In this document: positions 31,700 to 44,186 of the stretch, in pieces | Layout of the letters: each line of letters starts with the position of its first letter | Position numbering within the stretch: the stretch's first letter is position 1 | NCBI GenBank assembly: GCA_022575985.1 | Contig: JAKSXM010000014.1 | Location: 2,728,001-2,792,000 of the forward strand | Reading direction: 5' to 3' | DNA from: Anagrus nilaparvatae | Taxonomy: Eukaryota > Arthropoda > Insecta > Hymenoptera > Mymaridae | DNA: 64,000 bases | Notes under the pieces: model-generated | Database searches by the model: none | Told to the model about the DNA's origin: nothing | Seen by the model: the letters and a program-made list of their open reading frames with translations, nothing else | Position numbers and translations under genes: made by a program

Positions 31700-32066
31700 A
31701 ATTCTTCTCCTGAAATCTAATGGAAATTCTGAATCGATTTTTGGATTCCTCGGTAAATTTTACTGTAGACTCTGTAGACTCTCTTTTTTAAGTAATTTTG
31801 AACATCTCTATGATGCTGCATAAAAAAAAGAAAAAAGAATATGCATAAAAATAAAAATAAATTTAAATTTATAAAATTGACAAACAAAAAAAAATTTTAT
31901 CAATTTCAATTTTACTTTTATTTTTTTGCAAATTCTTTTTTCTTTTTTTTAAATATAGCATCACGGAGATGTTCGAAATTAATTAAAAAAGAGGGTCTAT
32001 GGTAAAATTTCCCGAGGAATCCAAAAATCGAGTCAGAATTTTCATTAGATTACAGAAGTCGGAAAA
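31700..32066. repeat. ~365-bp inverted-repeat (fold-back) element
   Basis: Left arm (31700-31870) and right arm (31885-32066) are inverted copies: GAAATCTAATG(G)AAATTCTGA...TTTTTGGATTCCTCGG on the left against CCGAGGAATCCAAAAATCGA...ATTTTCATTAGATT on the right, with ATGATGCTGCAT / ATAGCATCACGG pairing inside. It looks like a MITE. Confidence 0.75.
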
Positions 32067-33212
32067 TGGAAAATTCCGGAAAATAGAAAGATTGAATTTG
32101 GATGAGTCAAAAAAAAGCTTTGAAGGCAAATAAGCAAAGAAATTTTTTATGAAATTCGTAGTACATATATTGAACTTATTTTCCTGAAAGTTTAAGACAT
32201 TTTAAAGCACTTAGAAAAAAATGCCAGGTGGCGAAAAATGTCAAAAAAACGCATTTTTCAAAAACAGCCACCACTGAAATCAAAACATCTCCGGTTAAAA
32301 TCCACTGATTTTAAATTTTAGGGTTTCATTTGAAAGGTTTTGAGTAGACAAAAAAAATGCAACCAACCAATTATTAGAATTATTTTAGAGTTAATCTTAA
32401 GTCGCGGTACTATTTTAAAAATCAGCTTTTTTAATAAAATTCATTTTACGTTTATCACTGCCAAAAAAAATTGACGCCTTGAAATCAGCTAAAAATTTTT
32501 TCACATAATGTAGACCCTTTACCGGTTCAAATGCAACAAATAAGATGAAATTTGAAGTAAACTTAAAGGAATGGCGTAACTTTGAAAATTAACCAAATCA
32601 GGCTATTTTTGGACTTTTAAACGGCCATATTTCGGCCCCATGAGGTGCTAGAGGGCTAAAAATTTGGCTAAGGAACTTTTTTATTACCCCAAACTATACC
32701 CTAAAATTTGAGCTTAATCGGTTTTACGAATGCGCCGTAATTTGTACGAAAAGTACTGGAACTACCCATATAAATAATTTAAAATACATAAACGTTCAAA
32801 CAAATTATTGATTACATAAAATATAAATGAGTTTTTTTAGCGTAAGATATGTTACTGCTCAGAAAATGACATTTTTTGATGAACCTGAAAAATGTAAAAA
32901 ATTTTATTTACAAGAGAACATTGATTTTGGTATTTACTATTAAATTTACCTTGTGTGTATTTTTTTTTTACATGCGAAGGAATTTTGAGATGACCGTTTC
33001 TTTCATTTGTATATCTTTATGACATTCACGTGTTTAATCTTAAATATACAAAAAGCAGCTGCTGGTTTCTCCATTGTATATTTAAAAATCTAGGAATTAA
33101 AATAATTTTTTTTTGCAATTTAGATTTTTAATTATTTGTTATAATAATTAATTAATAAAAATTTATATTGTACGTACGCACACTAAATCTATGAGTTTAA
33201 TTTTTCATATAA
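32067..33212. other. AT-rich stretch, no gene seen
   Basis: No supported gene. Sequence at ~32230-32770 is slightly less AT-rich and may be an old repeat, but I cannot name it. Confidence 0.4.
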
Positions 33213-34367
33213 ATAATTGCATCTACTTTTATATCTGAAGTAATAAAGTTAAATATAATAATAATTATTAAAAACTTCAACAACAAAAATATTATTCAAA
33301 CAAATAGTATATTTTTACCAATTTTTACCAAATTCTATATTTTTACCCATGGCCACAAAAGTAAAGAATGGCCCAAATCGCACGTAAATTACAAAAAATA
33401 AAAAATAAATTAAAAATAAATTACATCAAATTAAACTGCGATTTGGAGCATGCTTTTTTGTGGCCAAGGACAAAACATAATTTTTCTTGCTCAGTGTCGA
33501 GAAAATGCGTTTTTTCGAATATCGCAGTGACCAGAAAACATGCACTTTCTGGACAATAACAAGAAAAAATAATTCTATTACAAACCTTGTAATCGCAAAA
33601 ATATTGGTATAGCCTTTTTGCACTCCAAAATTTTTAATTAGAAAAAAAAAATATAAACAAATTAGTTTGCAAGCAAAAATCTTATCATTTTTAAAAAAAT
33701 TATATACGTGCGTTTTTTACGGAATAGCAAAAATTATTCTAAAAAATAAATATGTATATAAAATTTTGCAAAAATATAGTTTTAAAAATTTTACATATGG
33801 AAAAAAAGTCTTACATCGAACATAGCCCCAAGCAGGTCCAAAGAAGAGTCCCATACAGGACAAAATAAATATTATTGAAATTTCTGGTTCGCCAGATGTT
33901 TAAGCCCCACTTATTTGCGCAAAATACTTATGTTTGTCTTGTTTCATCCCTCTTATAGGCACCTGAAACAAGAAGTCCCAACTTTTAAATAGCCCAGTAT
34001 TAAATAGTCAGTTGTCCTTCGAATACTTTTTTTCAATATTCTCTTCTTAAATTATTAATATTATATTTTTGAAAAATTTTTACATACATATTTATTTTTT
34101 AGTATGATTTTTGCTATTCCGTAAAAAAGGCACGTATATAATTTTTTTTAAAATGATAAGATTTTTGCTTGCAAACTAATTTTTTTATATTTTTTTTTCT
34201 ATGATTAAAAATTTTGGAATGCAAACAGGTTATACCAATATTATTGCGATTACAAGGTTTGTAATAGAATTATTTTTTGTTTGAATAATATTTTTGTTGT
34301 TGGATTTTTTAATAATTATTATTATATTTAACTTCATTACTTCAGATATAAAAGCAGATGCAATTAT
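33213..34367. mobile_element. Fold-back element split by a nested insertion
   Basis: Inverted arms: the left begins ATAATTGCATCTACTTTTATATC at 33213 and runs to ~33780; the right runs from ~34080 to the inverse of that start at 34367. Colinear landmarks are AACAACAAAAATATTATTCAAAC, TTCTATTACAAACCTTG and TACGGAATAGCAAAAA. The left arm is longer by ~259 bp because of the insertion at 33305-33563. Confidence 0.8.
33305..33563. mobile_element. Nested MITE-like insertion (CCCAAATCGCACG family)
   Basis: Interrupts the left arm of the surrounding fold-back element exactly between ATTATTCAAACAAA and AAAAAATAATTC, which are contiguous in the right arm. It contains AAGAATGGCCCAAATCGCACG at ~33364 and a degraded inverse (GCGATTTGGAGCA) at ~33438. 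The same family is at 48531-48688 and in traces near 58650 and 62668. Confidence 0.7.
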
Positions 34368-34593
34368 GTTCCGTATCTATGTATATATTTGTAAATAGGT
34401 TAGTGTTAGTATATATGTTGTAAGAGAAGGGAGAGAACTCGCCGGCTCGCGCCTTCAGTGCCTGCTTGGCTTGGATTGACACAACACGTCAAATAAATCT
34501 ATTGTTAAATACCAATTAAAAGTGTGGTTTTCTTAACCCTTATCCAAGTCATCCTTCACCCTTATTGTCTCACAACCAGTGCATTATTCAACA
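34367..34593 (+). mobile_element. BEL/Pao-type LTR
   Basis: TGTTCCGTATC to CATTATTCAACA, 227 bp, GC-richer than its flanks, with an AATAAA near 34494. It is followed directly by TTTGGTCCAACGATCCG, like the TTTGGTCC(T/A) sequence after 5' LTRs of many insect BEL/Pao elements. Downstream, a BEL-type gag-pol starts at 37156, but 2.5 kb away, so they may not be one element. No partner LTR was found after 40.2 kb. Confidence 0.55.
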
Positions 34594-34879
34594 TTTGGTC
34601 CAACGATCCGTTGAAGTGATTTTTTTTTAAGTTAAAAAAGGCAAATAAGTAAAGACGGAAGTCTATTCTTTTTTAATAACGGCACGCATGCTTTCGTTTT
34701 TTCGTCCGCGTGCCAGAAGCTTTCTTTCATACTAAAATTAAAAGTGACTTTTCAAATACATTATTAAACGTGAAAAGCATTTATAAAAATTATGGTAAAG
34801 GTGTTATATAATAGACTAGTGCGGCACAAAAATATATAAAAAAAAAAACATACAGTCCACGCAAAATTTCAAAATTTCA
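34594..34879. other. Leader after the BEL-type LTR
   Basis: AT-rich. Contains a possible hairpin GGCACGC...GCGTGCC around 34681-34713. No gene. Confidence 0.4.
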
Positions 34880-35140
34880 ACATGGCGAAATAAAAATTTT
34901 AAAGCTATCTCAGTCCTTTTCAAAGAGGCTAAATCTTTTCAAATAAACTAAAATTCAACCTGGCGAATTTTATTTACAAAATTCAATGTGGCGAAATCAT
35001 TTCAAATAAACTAAAATTCAACCAGGCGAATTTTAGTCACTGAAAATTTATATTAAGAATTTTCCAATATGGCGAAATTTTCATGACAAGGCGAATTTTG
35101 TTAAATATAAATTTGAAAAATTTCAACACGGCGAAATTTT
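34880..35140. repeat. Cluster of seven GGCGAA motifs
   Basis: GGCGAA occurs at 34884, 34962, 34990, 35025, 35071, 35090 and 35130, all in the same orientation and mostly in the context TTCAACNNGGCGAA(A)TTTT. Part of it (34936-34972 and 34999-35035) is a 63-bp-offset duplication. Such density is conspicuous in this AT-rich DNA. Confidence 0.75.
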
Positions 35141-37155
35141 TTTTTTTTTCTGCACCTCAAAAATCAGCAAAAATTATAAAACAGTGGAAAAAGAGAAAAA
35201 GTTTTAAGAATTCAACAAGTCGTGTTCATTAAAAAGGAGGGAAAGACAGATTCTCTGAAGAAGACGCGATCACGTGATTCTTTTTCAAAATTTTTTGGCG
35301 TTATCATCTTCCATCTGTATGTTGGCAGTTCAGTCGGCGGCCATATTTTATCAACGAGCTCGTCTGCTACTAAATCTACAGTTAGCGGCCATATTTTTTT
35401 TTCTCCTACTCATCGTAGTCTGCTGCTATACACATGTGGGTCTTGCGTCACGCCTCAATAGAATCTCTTCTCTTCTTCTCCTCTTTTGAAAAAAGAAAAG
35501 ATGCGTAACTACATTTGTTGTTTATGTTTGAATATAATTATAAAATAATATTACTCTTACATTTTGTTTAGTATTAATAATATTATTTTCATTATTATAA
35601 ATATTCTAAAAAATATAATTATAAATAACATAAAATTATAATAAAATTTTGTGTTACTATAAATATTATACAATTCTTAGTAATATAAGTTCTCTCTCTA
35701 GCTCGTGTGTAAAAATTCTTTTTTTTGTCAAATACATTTAAAAAAAAAAAGGAAGAAACTCATTTTTTAAAAATAGTACTTTATGCAAAAATTTTCTATA
35801 AACTCTTTTAAAAGTACAGTTTCATAATTTAATATTATTATACTATTTTTTAACTTTTGTGGTGTTTGTAATTTCATTAAAATATTTAAATTCTTTTAAA
35901 AAATTAAAATTAAAAAAGTAATCGTAATGATATGATTTTCTGTCATATGTCGAACAGAGACAGAGATGTTCGAATTTTGTTAATAAAAAGAGATAGAGAT
36001 GTTCAAATTTTTCTTCTACGCTAATTTTTTTTTTTTTTCTTTCAACATTAATTTTAATATTTTTAATACTTTTAAATTGCACTAATAGATTCTAATAGAA
36101 ATATTAAATTCAATTTATAAATTCATGGTAAATATATCTTTGTGAATAACTAGTCATTCGAGGAAATAAAGATCGTAGTCTTGCTTGTGCCTAACAAAGC
36201 AATTGATGCACTTCCGCACTTTATTTCCTTCGATAATTTTTAAATGAAATTTTTTCCATGTTTCATTTTCTTTTTTTAATTAATTTAATTTTAATTAACT
36301 TCTGTTAATTAAGTTAGGTTAAATATAAAGTATTTGTGTGTAAAAAAAGAAAAATTTTTTTTGTCTTTTACAAAAAAAGTAGTGTATTATAAAAAAAAAA
36401 AGAAAAAATTTTTTAATCTCTTTGGCTATATCTCTGTCTCTTGATTTTTTTTTTAATACAAAGAATTAATTCAATTGATGTTACCTAGGTACTCAACTTG
36501 GACTTGGCTTCTTGATGGATTCAAACTCTTGTCAGTTCAAGGAATTACTTCTCGCACAGCAGTACAACATCAATTACTGAAATTTCTTCCTCTGGAATTT
36601 TCATCGTCTAAGCCATTTTGAATTGGTGGACTCCTTCAGGCCTGGACTTGTCATCGAGCAGTGTATTTGCATATAAATCTTTTATTATAATATATTCATA
36701 TATTACTCCATTGCAAATTTTATCGAGGAGCATTATTTTTTTGAATTGCTAATTTTGAATACTTATAATTACTATTTTGTTCTTTTTATTTTTTTTTTTT
36801 TTAACGCTATACTTTAATAACTTTTATACTTTCTTAAATTGGTAGTTCAGATATTGCTCTTTTATGTCTTTCAAACAAAGCTAGTATTAATTTTGCGCTA
36901 TAAATTTAAAAACAAATTTTTTTATGTTAAAATTTTTTTATCGATGGGATATTTGCACCTTTTTTATTACAAATTATTTTTTTTTATCATTATTAAATTT
37001 TATTTTAAAATTTTTTATTTCTTTAGTATATGCCAACTTACTGGTAGATTAACATACTGTTCATACTTATCATTAACCTTTTATGTAAAATTTGTATATT
37101 AAATAGCAAATATCCTTTCAATTTTATAATTACTCTTTGGAGTTAGTCCTGGGTC
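35141..37155. other. AT-rich stretch, no gene supported
   Basis: Two GCGGCCATATTTT boxes at ~35337 and ~35386 lie in a GC-richer patch (35220-35470) with an 79-codon plus-strand ORF that I do not trust. A second GC-richer patch is at 36483-36665 (GGACTTGG, TGAATTGGTGGACTCC), possibly an LTR edge. Otherwise low complexity. Confidence 0.4.
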
Positions 37156-40100
37156 ATGGCTTCCATCATCTTGCAACATACTATTATGATTACTAGGATC
37201 AAAAAAGCTTACAGTAACTTTGAAAATGAAGGTGATAATATGAGTGTATCTTCTTGTAAGGTTAGAATGGAAACCCTAAAAAACAATTGGGTTAAATTTG
37301 AAGAACTAGACGCTCAATTGTATGATCATGTTGATTATAATAAGCTAATAACAGAACAGCCTTATTTTAAGGATGCTCTTTTCGATAAAACTGAATCTGA
37401 TTATTTAAAAAATTTAAGCCTCTTTCAACTTTATTTAGATTCACATCCTCATACCACCCTTAACTCTACAGCTATTGATAATCATGTTTTTATTTTTAAA
37501 AATACAAATACTGAAGATAATGAGAGACTACCGAGAATTAATTTACCTGAATTTTCCGGTGAATATAAGGATTGGGAGTCATTTCGCGATGTATTCCAGT
37601 CCTCGGTGATTGACAAACACAATGTTCCTGACGTCACCAAATTGAGGCATCTTAGAAAATGTCTCAAGGGTGACGCCGAGGACCTTGTCAAGTCATATCC
37701 GATAACTTCGGAAAATTTTACTATCATTTGGAAAAAATTAGTCGAAAAATATGAAAATAAAAAAAGGCTTGTTAATTCTCATATGTCCTCATTATTTTCT
37801 ATTAAGTCAATGTCCAAATCTAGTTCTTCTGAATTAAAAAGAATATTAGTTAGTTTAAATACTTCTTTATCAGCTCTTAAAACGTTAAAAAGACCAGTCG
37901 ATAAATGGGACGATTGGCTAGCTTTTCACGCAGTTTCCCTGCTAGATAATGACATGAAAAAGCAATGGGAAAATTTCTTTAATAACTTGTCATTAATTTC
38001 TCAAACAGTTGGTAATGAAGCATAGGTGGTAAAGTCTTCTGATCCTCCAACGTTGGCTCAATTAATTTCTTTTATAGAATCCCAAATCAGCATTCTAGAA
38101 TTCTTGGAAGAAAATAGCTCTAAAATAAACTTATGAAAAATCAAATACCAATAATTTTAATTCTTTTAAAAACTCAAATGTTAATGCAAATCCTGCAAAA
38201 ATATTTCATACTCAAGTTGAGCCTTCTAAGCAACAATGCCCTCTGTGTAAGGGTGAGCATTTAATTTTCACTTGTAATGAATATAAAAAAATGGCGATTG
38301 AAAAAAGATATGATTACGTAAAAAAGCTTAAAAATTGAACTAATTGCCTTGGCAATCATTCTTTTTTTAGATTCCCTTCTAAAAAACGTTGTAATGTATG
38401 CAAGGGAAAACATCATACAACCTTGCACAATGATAAACTAGAAGCTAAAACTAATGATTCTAGACCTGATTTGGGATCCGTAAATAAAAACAAAAATTTA
38501 AATACCTCTGAAGCTGCGACAGCTACATCAACTAACTTATGTAATCTCTCTGTTAACTTCTCTGAAAATCCCTGTGAAGTTCTGTTGTCCACTGCAATCG
38601 TTAAAGTTGTTAACGAAGATGGTTTTGAATTCCCCGCAAGGGCACTCATTGATAGTTGCTCTCAAGCATCCTTTATCAGCGAATCGTTATTCAGGAGATT
38701 AAAGTTAAACTTTTTGCCTCTTAATATGCCAATATTAGGTACAGGTGGCGTTAAAAATTATACTTGTAAAAAATTGGTTAAACTCCATATTAAACCTCAC
38801 TTTGTTTCGGACTTTTCAATTGAAGTTTTAGCCTTCGTTATTCCAAAGGTATCTTCGTACTCACCAACAGCCAGTAAAGGATGTAAAGAATTAGATCATA
38901 TTTCTGACCTGTTATTAGCTGATCCGAATTTCGACAAGCGAGGTCAAATCGAAATTTTACTAAGTGCCACTACCCACGCTTCTATTATTGAAGAAGGGAT
39001 TAGAAAAGGCGCTCTGAATGATCCGATAGCTATGTATACTAAATTAGGCTGGGTCATTTCAGGTAATGCAGGCATTGGGTCTGCTTCTAACATAGCGGTG
39101 ACTTCAGACGCCGAATCTACTCTTTCCTTCGATCTAGAGCGTTTTTGGAGACAAGAGGAAATCTTCGATGAGCCCTCAAAATTGCTTAATCCGGATGAGC
39201 AAGAGTGCGAAGACCATTTTCTCAGAACTTATTCTAGAAACCCTGAAGGTAGATATATGGTACGTTTGCCTTTTAAACGTGATCCTGAAAATATGAAATT
39301 CCCAGGCTCTTTTTCTATTGCTGAAAAGATGCTGTTGCGCATGGAAAAGCGTTTTGTCGCTTATCCGATTTTAAAAAATCTGTATATTGAATTTATGAAG
39401 GATTATGAGGACACAGGTCATATGGGAAAAACAGGTCATATTGTTGATTTCATTTTGTATTATTTTCTTCCCCATCATGGCATTCTCAAAAAAAATTCTT
39501 TGAAACCTAAACTTCGAACAGTGTTCAATGGTTCAGCCAATGATTACGATGGTATATCATTAAATAGCCTTTTGCATACAGGGCCAAATTTATTGCCCGA
39601 CTTGGCTGAACTATTGATACACTGGATGAAATATCAATATGTTTTTGTCAGTGACATTAAGCAAATGTATCGCCAAATCCTCATTCACCCAGAAGATCGT
39701 AAGTATCAACAGATTCTATGGCGTGAAAATAGCAGTGATAAAATACAGGCTTATTCACTGAATACTGTTACTTATGGGGTTGTTAGTAGTCCTTATCATG
39801 CTATTAGGGTCACTAAGCAGTTAGCTATTGATGAAGGCGAAAAATATCCCCTCGGCTCAGAAGTACTCAATTCTGAGACTTACATGGATGATACCCTTTC
39901 GGGAGGTTATTCTTTGCCAGAAGCTCTTGAAAAACAGCAGCAACTCATTAATATTTGCAAATGTGCTGGATTCGAACTTCATTAATGGATGTCTAATGAT
40001 GATGCATTATTAAATTTTCCTGACGATATAAAAGCCGGTGTTAATGCATCTAACTCTTATTTTTCGTTATTAGGCCTTAATTGGAATCCTAAAGAGGATT

Positions 40101-40220
40101 ATTTTACATTCAATATCGAGCTCGACCAATTTGAAAAAGACATTACTAAGAGAAATGTATTGTCCAGTATTTCCAAGTTGTTTGACCCATTGGGGTATTT
40201 GTCTCCGGTTTTGATAACAG
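37156..40220 (+). pseudogene. BEL/Pao retrotransposon gag-pol, decayed and 3'-truncated
   Basis: Gag (37156-38025): about 290 codons with the BEL hallmark LPRINLPEFSGEYKDWESF, then a TAG stop; homologous coding resumes after it. A frame change follows (38.03-38.22 kb), then CCHC-like knuckles (CPLCKGEH..., CNVCKGKHH) with a further TGA at ~38337. Protease: ALIDSCSQASFI, with Cys where the family's DSG has Gly. Reverse transcriptase: RTVFNGSA, VSDIKQMYRQI, and the catalytic YMDD at ~39882. A TAA at 39983-39985 interrupts it, after which the typical FDPLGYLSPVLI block ends abruptly near 40220. RNase H and integrase are absent. It cannot produce an active element. Confidence 0.88.
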
Positions 40221-42188
40221 GTAACCCCGATAACACACCTTGCAGTAGCAAGAAAAAGTAAAGCCTTGCTAACGCAAGCGATTGTTGTACTTTTTGTTCA
40301 AAGTTTACGCACTTATTATAATTTTTTTTAATATTCAAAGCCCTTGCTGTTACCTTGCTGTCAATATTTAGAAAAGAACTTTTCTAATATGCTTGTCGTA
40401 AAATTTGCCGCATATTCGGACGCATCTTTGCGTAAACTTTGGAAAAAGGACATTCATTATAAAATTTACAGATCTTCTTTAGTCTTTACCGCATCTTTGC
40501 CTAAACTTTATAAAAATTGGTCATTTAAAAATTTATTAGAAGTTTACATGCATTTGTTTACACAAATGATAAAAGGATATAAAAAATTAGTTTTTGAATT
40601 ATTATTAGCAATTTCATGACATTTAAATTGCATACATCACCACGAGTGTGCAATCTTTTCTTATATTCTCTAATTATAGTGTACATAATAATTGAAAAGA
40701 TTTAAAAAAATAAGTTTGCTAATTTTTTTTTAATGATCATCCCCATCTTCTTTGCATGTATATGTATATTATATCTCTCGCGTACCTATACAAGCAACTG
40801 TTGCTTCAGTCGGCGGGCCGGTGCTTTGTGAAGCTCCAGAAAGAGTTTTATAATTCTATCATATTTTATCAATAAATCCATTCTATTAAATTTTTCGTTT
40901 TTTAAAAATAATTAATATATATACTCGGTGCATCTTCATCATAAGCTAGTCCAAGAGCTAGTCTATATGTTTAAAGCCCTGACAGAACGGAAGACCGAGT
41001 CCGCGACGACGGATTTTTCTATTATTGTTTCATGTTTTTTTTTATTAATTATTAAAGTAAAAACAAAGTTAAAAAATGTATATAAATTATTTTTTATTGT
41101 TAAACTCCACACAAATTCAATTAGGTAAGTTAATATTAAAGAAAAATATTTCATTTTAAAGCATTATAACCTAAAAATTTTTGGAGCTTTTATGTTATAA
41201 AGTTGCTTATAATTATAAGTTTTATAATACAAAAGCTATAATTATTTATTTACTATAAATTTCAAAATAAAAAAATAAATATTATTTTGATTGAAATTTA
41301 AAATATTAAATTGTTTTATATTGTTATTTTAGGCTGCATACAAATTTTCATAAGAGGACTTCAGGATAACTACAAATAAATCTGTGAATTCTTATTATAT
41401 TTTGCAAATTTCACTTCCAGTTGAATCAGATGAGCTAGCTTATAGTATAATACAGTATATAAAAGTAACATTTATTTTTTTAATTAAAGTAATATGAAAT
41501 TTTCCAAGTAAATTTTTATTGTGTGATTTATATTTTTAGCCAAGCAAAATCATCATCATAATCTACGGTCAAAATGAAAAGAGAATCAAGTTTTTTATAA
41601 AATGCAATTAAAATGTAGTAAATTTAGTAATTGTTGAACTCAGTCGTACCAGCTATAGTGATAAATGTAAGTGATAGAAATCTTCTGGAATGAAATCAGG
41701 TATCCGAGCAACTGTACAATTACTCCAGTCAGCAGTTCTTGCGCTCTTTTGCAAATCCAAGTTAACAATAAATGATTCTAAATTTAAAAAAATACTATTA
41801 AAATTATAAAAATATGAATTTAAATAATTTGATGATAATTTTCTAAAAATTATCATGGTTACATTTAACGATACGCCTCTTATAAAAAGTATTTACTTAT
41901 TTTTCTATTTTAATATTTTTCTCTTGATTGAAAAAAAAAAAAAAGGAAGTTGGTTTCATTAATAGTGAATAAATTTAGCAATTAAAAAGTATAATGATTG
42001 AAGAGTTACCATAAAGATCTTCATAATAACTTAAAAACAAGATTCTGAAAATTTATTTTAAACTTTATGGCGACTAATTTAATTTTTAATAAGTATTTGT
42101 GCGACGAAAACCAAGCAAAATCAAGTCAATATCATGTGTTACTTTCTTAATTGGTTCTGCAGCATTTATTTTTATAGTTGTGTCGATA
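40221..42188. other. AT-rich stretch, no gene seen
   Basis: A GC-richer patch (about 40770-40850, with GTCGGCGGGCCGG) upstream of AATAAATCC has LTR-like composition but no pairable partner was found. ORFs here are short and AT-driven. Confidence 0.4.
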
Positions 42189-42200
42189 AGTGAGTAAATA
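42189..42200. repeat. Left target-site duplication of the Penelope-like insertion
   Basis: AGTGAGTAAATA at 42189-42200 is repeated exactly at 44187-44198, flanking the palindromic insertion. Confidence 0.7.
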
Positions 42201-42546
42201 AAACATTTTTTTTAATTTTATGTGTCCGTTCACTATATAATTTAAAAAATAAATTAAAAACAATAAATTTTTTATTAAAATAAAAATTTTATTTTTTCCG
42301 TCTTATAGTGACAAGTCAATTATTATAAACTGACGCGTTTCGAGATATGTAATCTCATTTTCAAAGATTTATGAAAATTTTTTTTATTTTCGTGTCATCT
42401 CTTTGATATAACGAAGTATACTGAAGATAAATTTATTATATTATTACATTTAAAATTTTAAAATTTTATCGTTTACATATAAAAACATAGAATATTTATT
42501 ATTTATTTACATTTTATATTGAACTATTATTATTATTATTAAGATT

Positions 42547-43461
42547 TCAATATTTTATTGCTGTATCGTATAAATAATTTGAATTAAAATTTAATTGATC
42601 ATTTAGTAACAGATGTGGATTTTTTTGATATTCTACATATATAAAAAACTCTTCTACAGCATTCATATATTTACCTTTTTTACAATAATATAAAGCTTCT
42701 AAATTTTTATTGATATTAGTGTAATTATGATTATTGTCTGTAATATGTTTTGCATAATTAGATTTTATTTTTTTGTTTTTATCATTATTGTTGTTATTAT
42801 TATTATTATTCATGATTTCTAAAAGATTTTTCTTTGTTGGTAGATGTTCAGAAAAACGATCTTTAAATGGTCTACCTGTTTGACCTATGTAAAACATATT
42901 ACAGTCATTACAATTTATTTTATATATGCCTGTACAAATATCTATATTAATTTTATTTTTATTTTTTAATAAGTTGAATATATTATTATTGGTTTTAAAT
43001 CCAATGCATATATTTAATTTATTTAACTCTGTTTTTAAAATGTTTGGTAATAAATTTGTGAATTTAGAACTTGTATATATTATGTTATTATTTTGTGTAG
43101 AGTTTATTGAACTATTATTATTATCTTTATTTTTATTTTTATGTTTTCTTATTAATTTATCAATTAATTCATATTTATATCCGTTTGCTTGTGCTATTTG
43201 TTTAATGATTCTAATTTCTTTATTAAAATTTTCGGTATTTAATGGTACATTTAATGCTCTATGTATTAGACTATTGTATGCTGCTAATTTTTGTGTATAT
43301 GGGTGATATGAATTAATATTTATTGTTGAATCTGTAGTAATGTTTTTTCTGTAAATATCATAATTAAGTTTATTATTTTCTTTTATTATTTTTAAATCTA
43401 AAAAATTTAAACTATTATCTTTTTCAAATTCTACTGTTAATTTTATGTTTTTATGTATATT
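42547..43461 (-). pseudogene. Penelope-like RT C-terminus plus GIY-YIG endonuclease (fragment)
   Basis: The frame is open from 43461 to the stop at 42547, about 305 codons, although no ATG starts it. The first part has EFEKDNSLNFLDLKI, SYHPYTQKLAAYNSLIHRAL and NGYKYELIDKLIRKH, matching the region after the reverse transcriptase catalytic core in Penelope-like elements. Then come a Cys-rich linker and a GIY-YIG endonuclease: TGIYKINC, MFYIGQTGR, FKDRFSEH, then a poly-Asn stretch and KHITDNNHNY and a Glu-containing helix (AVEEFFIYVEY). The catalytic RT domain is missing, so the fragment is inert on its own. Confidence 0.85.
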
Positions 43462-43917
43462 TTAAAAAATAAAAATAAAATTAATATAGATATTTGTACA
43501 GGCATATATAAAATAAATTGTAATGACTGTAATATGTTTTACATAGGTCAAACAGGTAGACCATTTAAAGATCGTTTTTCTGAACATCTACCAACAAAGA
43601 AAAATCTTATAGAAATCATGAATAATAATAATAATAACAACAATAATGATAAAAACAAAAAAATAAAATCTAATTATGCAAAACATATTACAGACAATAA
43701 TCATAATTACACTAATATCAATAAAAATTTAGAAGCTTTATATTATTGTAAAAAAGGTAAATATATGAATGCTGTAGAAGAGTTTTTTATATATGTAGAA
43801 TATCAAAAAAATCCACATCTGTTACTAAATGATCAATTAAATTTTAATTCAAATTATTTATACGATACAGCAATAAAATATTTAAATCTTAATAATAATA
43901 ATAATAGTTCAATATAA
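43462..43917 (+). pseudogene. Inverted second copy of the GIY-YIG endonuclease
   Basis: About 152 codons, near-identical to the C-terminal half of the minus-strand fragment (a Leu/Ile difference beside the poly-Asn run, for example). It contains GIYKINC, FYIGQTGR and the downstream helix, and ends with LNLNNNNNSSI. It is part of the right palindrome arm and has no RT sequence. Confidence 0.85.
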
Positions 43918-44186
43918 AATGTAAATAAATAATAAATATTCTATGTTTGTATATGTAAACGATAAAATTTAAAATTTTAAATGTAATAATATAATAAATT
44001 TATCTTCAGTATACTTCGTTATATCAAAGAGATGACACGAAAATAAAAAAAATTTTCATAAATCTTTGAAAATGAGATTACATATCTCGAAACGCGTCAG
44101 TTTATAATAATTGACTTGTCACTATAAGACGGAAAAAATAAAATTTTTATTTTAATAAAAAATTTATTGTTTTTAATTTATTTTTT

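Larger units (their letters stand above)
42201..44186. mobile_element. Penelope-like element, 5'-truncated and inverted-duplicated
   Basis: A ~727-bp arm (about 42243-42969) is repeated inverted at about 43461-44187 with very few differences, separated by ~490 bp that is present once. Both element 3' ends point outward. Each outer part carries the hairpin GAGATTACATATCTC followed by GAAACGCGTC, a context common in the terminal repeats of Penelope-like elements. Confidence 0.8.

Noticed and set aside
34880..35140. CRISPR array
   Set aside because: The repeated motif is short and degenerate, spacing is irregular, and the DNA is eukaryotic with no Cas genes.
35222..35461. 79-codon plus-strand ORF in the GC-richer patch
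   Set aside because: Ser/Thr/Phe-rich with no motif, in a probable leader or repeat region.
36839..37102. 87-codon Phe/Tyr/Leu-rich ORF
   Set aside because: AT-driven low-complexity translation without any family pattern.
40770..40890. 3' LTR of the BEL element
   Set aside because: LTR-like composition but no sequence match to the LTR at 34367-34593 that I could see.
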